In this document: in pieces, positions 1-7,634 of the stretch | Layout of the letters: every line of letters starts with the position of its first letter | How positions within the stretch are numbered: the stretch's first letter is position 1 | Source of the DNA: Hymenobacter taeanensis | GTDB taxonomy: Bacteria; Bacteroidota; Bacteroidia; Cytophagales; Hymenobacteraceae | Length of the DNA: 64,000 bases | Assembly: GCF_013137895.1 (NCBI RefSeq) | Contig: NZ_CP053538.1 | Location: forward strand, 2,511,001 to 2,575,000 | Direction: 5' to 3' | Position numbers and translations under genes: made by a program | The notes under the pieces: model-generated | Seen by the model: only the letters and a program-made list of their open reading frames with translations | Database searches by the model: none | Told to the model about the DNA's origin: nothing

Positions 1-856
1 CGGGAAGCAAGCTTTCAGGACGTAGGCCACTGATGGGGTTGCCCGTGACGCCCGCTGCCCAGATAAGAGTGCGGGTAACGAGTGTTTCGCCGGTATTCAG
101 TGTAACCGTGTAGCCATCATAGGACTTTACTCGCCGGTTCAGCCACACTTGCACCCCAAATTCCTGCAGGTACTCCAGCGACTTTTGAGAGGCCTCTTTT
201 GACATGCCCTTCAGCAAGTCTGGCCCACTCTGAATCAGGTGGATATCCATCTCCTTGAAATCCAGCTCCCGGTAATCGCGCGGAAATACGTGGGTACGTA
301 GCTCGCTTAGGGCGCCCGCAATTTCAACCCCGGTAGGGCCGCCGCCCACAATCACAAAGTCAAGCAGACTGTTAATTTGCTCTATGTCGCCGAGCTGCAG
401 GGCCTGCTCAAAATTAGCCAGCACGGTATTACGCAGCTCAATGGCGTCGGGCACGCTCTTGAGCGTGATGGCGTGCTGCTGCATCTGCGCGTCGCCGAAG
501 AAGTTGCTGGTGGCGCCGGTGGCCAGCACCAGGTAATCGTAGCGCAGCAGGCCAATGGAGGTTTCCAGTAGTTGCTGCTCCGTGTTTACGGATTGTACCT
601 CCGCCAAACGGAAGTAGAAGTTCTCCTGCTCATCCAGAATTTTCCGAAACGGCGACACAATGCTGTCGGCCGCCAGGCCTGCGGTGGCCACCTGATACAG
701 CAGGGGCTGAAACGCGTGGTAGTTCTGCCGGTCAATGAGTACCACCTGCACGGGGGCGTGCCGCAGCTCCTGAGCCAGCTCCAGCCCTCCAAAGCCACCG
801 CCTACAATAACCACCCGCGGTTTGCCCAGGTCTTCAATCTTAGTCAAGCTATTCAT
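1..856 (-). CDS. ndh: Type II NADH dehydrogenase (NDH-2), 3' end cut by window edge
   Basis: This encodes a single-subunit flavoprotein that would pass electrons from NADH to quinone at the inner membrane without pumping protons. The first 285 codons are present, starting at the ATG at 856-854. An FAD-binding motif VIVGGGFGGLE lies near residue 16, followed by the NDH-2-like HAFQPLLYQVATAGL, and a second nucleotide motif VIVGGGPTGVEIAG lies near residue 170. The stretch LIWAAGV is also typical of the family. The C-terminal membrane-anchoring part lies beyond base 1. A weak -7-like TGTATTTG precedes it. The assignment to the family is firm; the exact quinone is unknown. Confidence 0.93.
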   Translation of the reverse strand, partial: MNSLTKIEDLGKPRVVIVGGGFGGLELAQELRHAPVQVVLIDRQNYHAFQPLLYQVATAGLAADSIVSPFRKILDEQENFYFRLAEVQSVNTEQQLLETSIGLLRYDYLVLATGATSNFFGDAQMQQHAITLKSVPDAIELRNTVLANFEQALQLGDIEQINSLLDFVIVGGGPTGVEIAGALSELRTHVFPRDYRELDFKEMDIHLIQSGPDLLKGMSKEASQKSLEYLQEFGVQVWLNRRVKSYDGYTVTLNTGETLVTRTLIWAAGVTGNPISGLRPESLLP

Positions 857-1112
857 AAGCAACGCGGATGCAAATACAGCGGGTTAAAGTAAGAAAGGCA
901 CACGTATAGATGCCCAAGGATAGAGTAACGGCCCCGCAATCTATAGCCTACGTCTACTCACAACAATTCAGTTGCTTACGGTGTAGTAGTCAGAAACAAT
1001 ACTTCTGGGGGCTCTTGCCCAGGGGTTGCCTGGGTGAAATTTCCTGCTGGTAACTCCCTGCTGTGCTGTTTCGCGCAACAACGCTATTCCCTGCACAGGC
1101 CTCAAGGGCCTA
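857..1112. other. Intergenic, no gene seen
   Basis: Between the ndh start and the hairpin that ends the next gene there is no credible ORF on either strand. It should hold the ndh promoter; the best candidate is TGTATTTG on the minus strand about 20 bases before the start, one mismatch from TAnnTTTG. Confidence 0.5.
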
Positions 1113-1161
1113 TACAGCCAAACGCCTCCCGATGAAGTTCATCAGGAGGCGTTTGGCTGTA
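1113..1161 (-). terminator. Hairpin after the 121-aa gene
   Basis: Perfect 17-base inverted arms (1113-1129 and 1145-1161, TACAGCCAAACGCCTCC and its complement) with a 15-base loop lie 12 bases past the stop of the 1174-1539 gene. There is no clear U run, so it may act as a stabiliser as well as a terminator. Confidence 0.65.
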
Positions 1162-1173
1162 AATACTGATGAT

Positions 1174-1539
1174 TTACGCGTCCTGTTCCAGGTCGCCGCC
1201 GGCTTTCAGCAGGAAATCGGCCAGGGCCGTGAGGGAGGAGCGCACGTCGCCTTGAGCGGTAGCAGCTACCTGGGTAGTTTGAGTGCCAAGCATGCTCAGG
1301 GAGCGGCCAATGGCTTTACCATCGAGGCCCTTGCCGCCTACACTGAGCATGCTTTGCAGGTTGCCTAGCTCTCGGTCAATGTCTTGCAGGGCCGGAATAC
1401 CGCTTTGCTGGAGCACCTCCTGCCACTGATCAATGGTGGTATCGGCGGTGCTGAGCGGAATACTGGTTAGGCCACCCTGTAAAGCGCGGAGGGTATCATC
1501 GAGCTGTTTGGTATCGGGGGTATTGGAAGATTTCGCCAT
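1174..1539 (-). CDS. Unknown small cytosolic protein, 121 aa
   Basis: I do not recognise this protein. It starts MAKSSNTPDTKQLDDTL, has no signal peptide or membrane segment, and reads as mostly helical and acidic with a C-terminal LLKAGGDLEQD. Codon use matches its neighbours and it is followed by a strong hairpin, so it is probably a real, separately transcribed gene. It lies between ndh and uvsE on the same strand, but the gaps are large enough that an operon is not implied. No function is proposed. Confidence 0.7.
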   Translation of the reverse strand: MAKSSNTPDTKQLDDTLRALQGGLTSIPLSTADTTIDQWQEVLQQSGIPALQDIDRELGNLQSMLSVGGKGLDGKAIGRSLSMLGTQTTQVAATAQGDVRSSLTALADFLLKAGGDLEQDA

Positions 1540-1574
1540 GAGGGAAGTCGAAAATTCGGTAGAAAGAAGTGGAG

Positions 1575-2492
1575 TTAGATCGGTAGTGATTGTGGAGTGG
1601 GAGAGGCCAGGCCCAACTCGTGCAGGATAGCAACGGCGCGCCGGGCACTGATTTCTTTGTCCTTTATCTCCAGCATAATATCGGGGTCTACGCTCTGCAA
1701 ATGCGTAAGAAACTCCCGGAACAGCTCCTCCACCAGGGAGGTTGTGTGTTTGCCTTTCCGCTCGCCGGGGGCCTGGGAGCTATAGTCCATCATCATGGTG
1801 CCGTCGCGCTCGGGGTGCCACGTGCCAGCCGCCAGTCGCAAGGCTTCCGACATGGACTCACCGTGGTTCAGGCACTCATGATGAAAATTGTCGAACAGAA
1901 TAGGAATACCTACTGCCTCGTGTACCCGCAAGCAGTCCTGCAAACTAAACAGCCGGTCGTCGTTTTCAATAACCAGGCGAGCCGTCACGGCCGCTGGCAG
2001 GCGGTGGTAGGTGGCAATAAAGCGCGAAATTGCCAGCTCCCGGTCGCCGTACAAGCCCCCCACATGAATCTGGAGCTTATGCGTGCTATCGAGGCCCATC
2101 AGGTCAAGCATCGAGCCCTGATACACCAACTCGGCAATGCTACGCTCCACAATGCCCGCGTCGGGCGAGTTCAGCACCACGAACTGATCGGGGTGAAACG
2201 ACACGCGCATGTTGTGGGCTTTGATATAGTCGCCCACCGCCCGAAACTCCGCCGCAAAGTGGGTTTGCCAGGGAAAGGTATTGACTGGGTGCGAGCCAAA
2301 AGGCACCACGCCCGAGCCGATGCGAAAGAAGAGCATACCCTGAGCTACATTGAACTCCAGAATGCGCAGCAGGCAATTCAGGTTGTTACGCACCGTGAGC
2401 TCCAGACGCTCATCAGTATAAGAAGCCAGCCGAAAGGTGCTGGTAGAAGTGCAGTCTAAAGACTCGTTTACGCAAGGATAGCCGATTTTCAT
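1575..2492 (-). CDS. uvsE: UV DNA damage endonuclease UvsE/UVDE
   Basis: UVDE-family enzymes nick DNA 5' to UV photoproducts and other distortions, opening an alternative excision-repair route. The 305-aa protein is of normal length and begins with the family's typical MKIGYPCVN. It has the TIM-barrel metal-site sequences SFHPDQFVVLNSP (about residue 100), QIHVGG, RLVIENDD (glutamate ligand), ILFDNFHHECL and a C-terminal MLEIKDKE. No partner gene is adjacent. The radC and radical-SAM repair genes elsewhere in the window fit a radiation-tolerant lifestyle, which is an inference. Confidence 0.93.
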   Translation of the reverse strand: MKIGYPCVNESLDCTSTSTFRLASYTDERLELTVRNNLNCLLRILEFNVAQGMLFFRIGSGVVPFGSHPVNTFPWQTHFAAEFRAVGDYIKAHNMRVSFHPDQFVVLNSPDAGIVERSIAELVYQGSMLDLMGLDSTHKLQIHVGGLYGDRELAISRFIATYHRLPAAVTARLVIENDDRLFSLQDCLRVHEAVGIPILFDNFHHECLNHGESMSEALRLAAGTWHPERDGTMMMDYSSQAPGERKGKHTTSLVEELFREFLTHLQSVDPDIMLEIKDKEISARRAVAILHELGLASPTPQSLPI

Positions 2493-2635
2493 ATATCGGC
2501 TGTACGTAAGAACGGGTGATTTAGTGACTACGTGATGTAGGGAGTTTGATGTGCAAGTGACCTAGGCGGCCCATGCGGTACTGCCTTGAGGTGCTAGAAC
2601 GCCAAAATCAGTTGGTTACTCACTCACTGTTTCAC

Positions 2636-3277
2636 CTACTCATACCCGCGGTTGTCCTTGAAGTTCTTGTTGTACTTCTGGCGGGCCTGGCGGGCCTTTT
2701 CGGCAGCTTCTTGGGCCTGCAGCTCTATCATTTTCTGGCGCTGCTTGCCTTCGCGCGAGAACTGCTCATAGATCAGGCTTATGGGGCTACCTATGGTAGG
2801 AGTAGGGGCTTTAGGCGCCGTAGAATCTACGGGGAACAATGGCTTGGGCGCTGGTGGGCGCTTCACGGCACTGGTAGGAGCAGTGCTGGGCCGCCGGATG
2901 TTGCGCAGAGCTTTATTGATGGCGGCGCGGTCGGGGCGGCCCTCGGTTACGCGCACTTCACCGAGCTGCACGGTATCCTGCTGCAGCTTGATTTGCACAA
3001 TCAGTTGGGAAAGGCCCGTGCCGCCCAGCGGCAGGCGCTGGGCCTTAAACCCCACAGCCCGGAAAATAAGTGTGTCGGTGTTGGCCGCCGAAATGCTGAA
3101 GTCACCATCAAAATTGGCAACTACGCCCTGGCGGTTGCGCTGAATAACAACGGAGGCTCCTGGCACCGGCTTACGCGTGCTGGCGTCGGAGATGTTGCCC
3201 GTCACCCGGATCTGGGCAGTAGCGGCACCGGCCCCCGTCAGCACAAGAAGAAACAGCAATAGCCAGCGGCGAAACAT
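2636..3277 (-). CDS. Secreted carboxypeptidase-regulatory-like domain protein
   Basis: The start at 3277 gives a clean signal peptide (MFRRWLLLFLLVLTGAGAATAQ). An in-frame ATG at 3304 would add nine residues before it. The mature protein opens with IRVTGNISDASTRKPVPGA, the N-terminal beta-sandwich (CarboxypepD_reg-like) that Bacteroidota fuse to TonB-dependent receptors. Here it stands alone, followed by a proline-rich linker and a charged Glu/Lys/Gln helix near the C-terminus. It is therefore a periplasmic or surface protein of unknown job, not a receptor. A -7-like TTAGTTTG is seen upstream on the minus strand. Confidence 0.75.
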   Translation of the reverse strand: MFRRWLLLFLLVLTGAGAATAQIRVTGNISDASTRKPVPGASVVIQRNRQGVVANFDGDFSISAANTDTLIFRAVGFKAQRLPLGGTGLSQLIVQIKLQQDTVQLGEVRVTEGRPDRAAINKALRNIRRPSTAPTSAVKRPPAPKPLFPVDSTAPKAPTPTIGSPISLIYEQFSREGKQRQKMIELQAQEAAEKARQARQKYNKNFKDNRGYE

Positions 3278-3394
3278 ACTAGGGGTAAGTCCAAATAACA
3301 TCAATGCACAAACTAACGCAGACTAGCTGGTAAAATTCACTTAAACCTACGATAAGCCAGGTTCGGCCGACAGATCAGTAGATAAGGGAGATAA

Positions 3395-3428
3395 AAAAAG
3401 CCCGCACCGTTGCAGGTGCGGGCTTTTA
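3395..3428 (-). terminator. Rho-independent terminator
   Basis: The arms AAAAGCCCGCACC and GGTGCGGGCTTTT form a GC-rich stem flanked by A and T runs, so it can work in both directions. It lies about 40 bases past the stop of the 3466-4134 lipoprotein gene. Confidence 0.85.
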
Positions 3429-3465
3429 AAATGTGGCTAGGTCACGAAGTGGCCTGGCCTGATAA

Positions 3466-4134
3466 TTATTTGATAACGGTTTTGCCACCATCAGCGGGCT
3501 TCATTTTCATAGTGGCGTCGTCGGCGTCAACTTTAGCCTTGTTGCCTTCTGCGTCTTTCAGCTTGATGTCGCCGTCGCTTTTCACTTTCAGCTTGCCCTC
3601 GCCGCTGCCGCTGGCCATGCCCGATTCGGTGCCGCTGCTCATGCTGGAGTTGCTCATGGAAGAGGAGTCCATATTAGAAGTAGAGGCCGACATATCATCG
3701 TCCATATAACGGTCATCCATGTACTCCATGCGGCTGGCCTGGTAGGCTGAGTACTGCGTGGGGTCAGTGAATACCGATTTCATGTCTGCATCGGAAGAGG
3801 TGTATACGTCGCGCATAGCGGCGGCCATGCCGGTGGTATCTGAGGCGTATTTCTGCTGCAGCTCACCAATGCGCTGGCCACGCGTCACGTACACCGTCCG
3901 GATTTTGGTGCGGGTGGCATCGTCGAGCTTCATTTTAGCGGCCATGTCGGCTGCCATACGGTCGGCGCGGCGCTGGATGGCATCCTCCGAGTACGACGTG
4001 GTGGTCGTCGTCGTAGTGGTGGTCATGGTGCCATCTGCGGAGGTAGTGGCAGCCGTGTCTTCCGTCTTGTTCTGTGAGCAGGAAGCCATCGTGAGGCCAG
4101 CGGCGCACGAAAGCAAAATCAAGGTCTTTTTCAT
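3466..4134 (-). CDS. Putative lipoprotein with low-complexity Ser/Asp/Met region
   Basis: The 222-aa product starts MKKTLILLSCAAGLTMASCSQ, a lipobox with Cys19. A Thr run (about residues 36-46) leads into a helical domain (EDAIQRRADRMAADMAAKMKL onward) that resembles short periplasmic Bacteroidota proteins with repeated metal- or stress-related helices. A Ser/Met/Asp-rich segment follows, then a Lys/Asp-rich tail (KLKVKSDGDIKLKDAEGNK). The function is unknown. The Thr and Ser/Met tracts are likely disordered. It has its own terminator downstream, so it is probably monocistronic. Confidence 0.75.
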   Translation of the reverse strand: MKKTLILLSCAAGLTMASCSQNKTEDTAATTSADGTMTTTTTTTTTSYSEDAIQRRADRMAADMAAKMKLDDATRTKIRTVYVTRGQRIGELQQKYASDTTGMAAAMRDVYTSSDADMKSVFTDPTQYSAYQASRMEYMDDRYMDDDMSASTSNMDSSSMSNSSMSSGTESGMASGSGEGKLKVKSDGDIKLKDAEGNKAKVDADDATMKMKPADGGKTVIK

Positions 4135-4241
4135 GGGAATGAGAGAGTTAGGAGAGAGGAATGAAAAGGGAGAGAATTAGCAATGCCGCATATACGCCTA
4201 CTGTTCTGCTGTGGTTGCTCTGGTCACGAGTAAGTACAAAG

Positions 4242-4275
4242 AGAAAGGCCTCCCTTCTGGTGAAGAGAGGCCTTC
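4242..4275 (-). terminator. Hairpin terminator of the metallophosphoesterase gene
   Basis: AGAAAGGCCTC and GAGGCCTTCT pair across a 13-base loop, 40 bases past the stop of the minus-strand gene at 4315. A and T residues flank it only weakly. Confidence 0.55.
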
Positions 4276-4314
4276 TATGGGAAGCAAAGCCAATAGTATA
4301 TTTGCTGAAGTGGC

Positions 4315-5562
4315 CTAGGCGCGGCGCAACTCAAACACGGTAATCTCGGGCAGGAAGCCCACCCGGCCTGGGTACCCAATGAAGCCCAAACCAGCATTCA
4401 CGTACAGGTACTGCTTACCGCGCTTATACAGCCCGGCCCACTGCCGATATGCATACTGCACCGGGCTCCACTTCAGGAAGGGCAGGTTTACGCCAAACTG
4501 CATGCCGTGAGTGTGACCCGAAAGGGTCAAATCGATGTCCTGGTACTGGTGCACTTCGCCATCCCAGTGGGAAGGGTCGTGGGAGAGCAAAATCTTAAAT
4601 GGCGCATCTGACTGGGCGTGCGCTTTAGCTAGGTTGCCGTACTTCGGGAAGCCCATGCGGGCACCCCAGTTCTGCACCCCAATAATGGCTATTTTCTCGC
4701 CGTTGCGCTCAATGTGGTGGCTTTCGTCAAGCATCAGCTTCCAGCCAATTTGAGCATGGTTACGCATTAGGCGTTCCAGGTTAGCCTGCTTCGCAGCTAG
4801 GCCACCCTGGTCGGCCCAGTTGATGTAATCGGCGTAGTCGTGGTTGCCGAGGATAGAGTAAATAGGCAGCTCAGACTTGATGCCGGCCAGCGTCTCGATG
4901 TGCTCTTCTACCTCGTGGGCGTAGTTGTTCACCAAGTCACCCGTCATAAACACCAAGTCGGCGTTTTGCTTATTGATCATGGCCACAGCGCGCTGCAGCG
5001 GCTCTTTTGACTGGAATGAGCCCGTGTGTAGGTCGGAAATCTGCAGCACTTTAAAACCGTCAAACGAAGCCGGCAGGTTGGGGAAGCGCAGCGTTACGCG
5101 CTTCACGGTGTAGTCGGTGCCGCCCTTCACCATACCCCAAATCAGGGCCACAAAGGGAATTGCACCCAGCACCAAGGCTAAGCGGCTGATGAACTCACTG
5201 CGGGTAATGGCCGGGTTGCCCGAAGCACCGCTAGGCCTGTTGCCCAGGGCCTGAGCGGCCCAGCGCACTACACGCACCGCGTCTTCCAGCAGCAATGGCA
5301 GCATAATCACAATTTTGGCGGCAATGAGGGCCAGCAGTACGCCCCCGAAGTAAGAGCGGAACGAAGCGTGCTGGGTACGATTCATGATGGCCCAAATGCC
5401 CAGGCCCCAAATAGTGAGGGTGAGCAGCCAGTAAAAGATGCTGGCGCTGCGGCGGGCCAGCGGGGTGGCGCTCTGAAGCGCCGTACGAACGGCCTGCAGG
5501 CCATATACTTCCGCCACTACAATCAGTAGCAAGAAGAAAATACCAGAAAGAGAACGAGACAT
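4315..5562 (-). CDS. Membrane metallophosphoesterase (YaeI/YkuE type)
   Basis: The 415-aa protein has several hydrophobic segments in the first 150 residues (signal/TM at 1-20, others near 40-55, 70-90 and 130-145). A calcineurin-like phosphoesterase domain follows, with the metal motifs ISDLHTGSF, MTGDLVNN, ILGNHDYADY, LLSHDPSHWD and LSGHTHGMQFG in the correct order. Relatives act on phospholipid or lipid A pathway substrates at the inner membrane (UDP-diacylglucosamine-type hydrolysis is known for YaeI); the substrate here is not predictable. The TAG stop is part of a TGGCCTA motif (4311-4317). It is divergent from radC. Confidence 0.9.
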   Translation of the reverse strand: MSRSLSGIFFLLLIVVAEVYGLQAVRTALQSATPLARRSASIFYWLLTLTIWGLGIWAIMNRTQHASFRSYFGGVLLALIAAKIVIMLPLLLEDAVRVVRWAAQALGNRPSGASGNPAITRSEFISRLALVLGAIPFVALIWGMVKGGTDYTVKRVTLRFPNLPASFDGFKVLQISDLHTGSFQSKEPLQRAVAMINKQNADLVFMTGDLVNNYAHEVEEHIETLAGIKSELPIYSILGNHDYADYINWADQGGLAAKQANLERLMRNHAQIGWKLMLDESHHIERNGEKIAIIGVQNWGARMGFPKYGNLAKAHAQSDAPFKILLSHDPSHWDGEVHQYQDIDLTLSGHTHGMQFGVNLPFLKWSPVQYAYRQWAGLYKRGKQYLYVNAGLGFIGYPGRVGFLPEITVFELRRA

Positions 5563-5676
5563 AGTGAGGGTAGAAACTCCAGAAGCAGCCGTTGGTTCAG
5601 ACGGCCGGGCGTATGAACGCAGACGCGGGAGTCGGGTTTTTGCTTTATTTTCCGGTCACTACAACAAGAGTGCCTT

Positions 5677-6441
5677 ATGCAAGAGTTTGACAATCTGACC
5701 GAAAATCTACCTGATACCCCCGCCGAGTCGGCTGCTCCGGTCTGTTACGAGACTCCTGCTGCATTCGGTATTAAGAGCTGGGCCGAAGAAGACCGCCCCC
5801 GCGAGAAGCTCATGCAAAAGGGGCGCGCCGCCCTCTCCGATGCCGAACTTATGGCCATCCTGCTCGGCTCCGGCACCGCCAAGCTCTCGGCGGTAGATGT
5901 GGCTAAACTGGTATTAAATGCCGCCAATAACGACCTGAATACGCTGGCGCGCTTCTCCATTAAAGAGCTGATGCGCCAAAAAGGCATCGGCGAGGCTAAG
6001 GCCATTACCATTGTAGCGGCCCTGGAGCTGGGCCGCCGCCGCAAAGAGGCCGACGCCGCGGCCCGCGTCACTATTACCAGCTCCCGGGATATTCACCAGC
6101 TCATCCGGCCTCACCTGCAGGACTTACCCCACGAGGAGTTCTGGGTGATTCTGCTCAACCGCGCCAACGTGGTAATGCGCAGCGTGAGCATCAGCAGGGG
6201 AGGAGTAGCCGGCACCGTGGCCGACCCGAAAATGATTTTCAAAGAGGCCCTGGAGCAACTGGCTTCGTCTATCATACTGGTGCACAACCACCCCAGCGGC
6301 AACCGCAACCCCTCCGCCGCCGATATTGCCCTCACCCGAAAGCTCAAAGAAGCCGGCCAATTCCTGGACCTGCCCGTGCTCGACCACTTAATCTACACCG
6401 ACCAAGGGTACTTCAGCTTCGCTGATGAAGGGATGCTGTAG
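5677..6441 (+). CDS. radC: RadC-family JAB/MPN domain protein
   Basis: This 254-aa UPF0758/RadC protein has an N-terminal helix-hairpin-helix region (FSIKELMRQKGIGEAKAITI, about residues 88-107) and a C-terminal JAMM metalloprotease-like fold. The metal motif HNHPSGN...SAAD (about residue 205) and the upstream glutamate in HEEFWVILLN are present, so the metal site is intact. The family is named for DNA repair but its biochemical role is unsettled. About 30 residues precede the conserved SWAEEDRPREK, slightly longer than usual. It is divergent from the metallophosphoesterase gene. Confidence 0.92.
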   Translation: MQEFDNLTENLPDTPAESAAPVCYETPAAFGIKSWAEEDRPREKLMQKGRAALSDAELMAILLGSGTAKLSAVDVAKLVLNAANNDLNTLARFSIKELMRQKGIGEAKAITIVAALELGRRRKEADAAARVTITSSRDIHQLIRPHLQDLPHEEFWVILLNRANVVMRSVSISRGGVAGTVADPKMIFKEALEQLASSIILVHNHPSGNRNPSAADIALTRKLKEAGQFLDLPVLDHLIYTDQGYFSFADEGML

Positions 6442-6510
6442 GTTACATGAATTAAAACCAAACGGCCGTCATGCCAGGCTTGTTGGGACATCTCGCGTGC
6501 TGATGTTGCT

Positions 6511-6630
6511 ACACTAACGGTCATGCTGAGCGGAGCCGAAGCATCTCTACCGCTTCGTTGCAGAGGCCTAGGCCACCTTTATTAGTTAGAGGTAGAGATG
6601 CTTCGGCAAGCTCAGCATGACCGTTAGTGT
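6511..6630. repeat. REP-type hairpin element (GTCATGCTGAGC family)
   Basis: The arms 6511-6551 and 6591-6630 are near-perfect inverses (ACACTAACGGTCATGCTGAG... against ...CTCAGCATGACCGTTAGTGT), with GAAGCATCTCTACC as the inner part. The loop contains TAGGCCA (6569-6575). It lies between radC and the promoter of the DUF1684 gene. The same core returns at 7423-7518. Confidence 0.85.
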
Positions 6631-6698
6631 GGTAATGCCAGCCGACAAGGCGTCCTGGCTATCTGCCCCGTGGCCTACGCGAAGCCGAAGTGCTGCCG

Positions 6699-6706
6699 TA
6701 CCTTTG
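6699..6706 (+). promoter_or_regulatory. -7 promoter box TACCTTTG of the DUF1684 gene
   Basis: This is an exact match to the Bacteroidota TAnnTTTG box, five bases before the ATG at 6712. Transcription would start near the start codon, so the longer in-frame reading from 6670 can be rejected. The mRNA may be almost leaderless. Confidence 0.6.
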
Positions 6707-6711
6707 CGCTC

Positions 6712-7362
6712 ATGCGCATTAATCCTAAACTTCTCATCGGCATCGGGCTGCTGATTGTCTTCGGCTACTTTTTCAAGGACCTGGTTTTTAATGATGACCA
6801 ATACGCGGCCCGTCTGCGCAAGGCTCGTAAGGAAAAGGACGATGGCTACCGCCGCGTGCAAGGCTCACCGCTGAGTTCTGAGCAGCGCCAGGCTTTTGAT
6901 AGCCTGCGTTACTTCGCGCCTAATAAAAACTATCGTTTTGAGGCGCAGTTAGAAGCCTTTTCCCAGCGCGACACGGTGCCAATGGCCCTCACAGACGGTA
7001 AGGAAGAGAAATACCTACGCTGGGGGCGCGCCTCGTTTATTCTAGACAAGCAGGAATATAAGCTCACCATGTTCCTGAAGGCCGACGGCAAGGATTCGAC
7101 GCTATTTATTCCCTTTACTGACCGCACCAACGGCTTCACCACCTATGGCGGCGGCCGATACCTCGACGCGGCCCTGCCCGAAAACGGTGCCACCGACATC
7201 GTGCTCGACTTTAATGAGGCCTACAACCCGTATTGTGCCTACAACAACAGCTACGCCTGCCCCGTGCCGCCCACCGATAACCGGCTGCCCATCGAGATAA
7301 AGGCCGGCGAGCAGGAGTTTCATGACCACTCTACCCACGCGGAAGGCGAGGAGCACAAGTAA
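6712..7362 (+). CDS. DUF1684 family membrane-anchored protein
   Basis: The protein (216 aa from the start at 6712) begins MRINPKLLIGIGLLIVFGYFF, a single N-terminal membrane anchor or uncleaved signal. The rest matches the DUF1684 pattern: LRYFAPNKNYRFEA, an FTDRTNGFTTYGGGRYLD core, LDFNEAYNPYCAYNNSYACPVPP, and a closing LPIEIKAGEQEF. A His/Glu tail follows (HDHSTHAEGEEHK). DUF1684 proteins have no proven activity; the conserved NPYCAY...CP cysteines suggest a structural or metal role, which is a guess. It is transcribed from its own promoter. Confidence 0.88.
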   Translation: MRINPKLLIGIGLLIVFGYFFKDLVFNDDQYAARLRKARKEKDDGYRRVQGSPLSSEQRQAFDSLRYFAPNKNYRFEAQLEAFSQRDTVPMALTDGKEEKYLRWGRASFILDKQEYKLTMFLKADGKDSTLFIPFTDRTNGFTTYGGGRYLDAALPENGATDIVLDFNEAYNPYCAYNNSYACPVPPTDNRLPIEIKAGEQEFHDHSTHAEGEEHK

Positions 7363-7422
7363 GAACTACAATTACGAGCGAGAGAGCAGTAGCATCAGTT
7401 GAGCATGTTCTGGTCATCAGCC

Positions 7423-7518
7423 CGTCATGCTGAGCGCAGTCGAAGCCTTTCTACCGCTTTGTCCTCTCAACTGGAGTTAACCAGAGGTAGAGTTGTTTCG
7501 ACTGCGCTCAGCATGACG
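7423..7518. repeat. REP-type hairpin element (GTCATGCTGAGC family), second copy
   Basis: Perfect 22-base inverted arms at 7423-7444 and 7497-7518 (CGTCATGCTGAGCGCAGTCG as core), with imperfect inner pairing through TCTACC and GGTAGA. It lies between the DUF1684 gene and the pheT promoter, 60 bases upstream of the pheT -7 box. Confidence 0.85.
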
Positions 7519-7578
7519 TCCTTTTTGCTTACTGTTCATAGAGCCTCGGCCACAGTTGAGGCCGCCAACCCAAATCCG

Positions 7579-7586
7579 TACCTTTG
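7579..7586 (+). promoter_or_regulatory. -7 promoter box TACCTTTG of pheT
   Basis: Exact TAnnTTTG match 48 bases before the pheT ATG at 7635. It excludes the longer reading frame that begins at 7584 inside the box. Confidence 0.6.
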
Positions 7587-7597
7587 CCGCGCCCGGA

Positions 7598-7632
7598 AAC
7601 TGGCAACCGGCAACCGACAACTGGTAACTCCA
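7598..7632 (+). repeat. Tandem 7-base repeats in the pheT leader
   Basis: Five successive units read AACTGGC, AACCGGC, AACCGAC, AACTGGT, AACTCCA and fill the 5' leader between the promoter and the ATG. A unit length of seven would shift nothing in the protein because it is outside the coding frame. It might influence leader structure or be a slippage-prone tract. Confidence 0.6.
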
Positions 7633-7634
7633 TC

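Noticed and set aside
1590..2459. 289-aa open frame antisense to uvsE
   Set aside because: It overlaps a well-conserved enzyme gene over its whole length, has no protein motif, and long antisense frames are expected in GC-rich coding DNA.
4161..4343. 60-aa ORF on the plus strand
   Set aside because: It crosses a terminator hairpin and the end of the metallophosphoesterase gene.
6670..6711. Longer DUF1684 start
   Set aside because: The -7 box is inside the extension, and the signal-like segment begins at 6712.
6511..7518. Insertion sequence made of the two GTCATGCTGAGC repeats
   Set aside because: The DNA between the copies is an ordinary DUF1684 gene, with no transposase or target duplication seen.
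7584..7634. Longer pheT start
   Set aside because: The start lies inside the -7 box and the extension is the heptamer leader.
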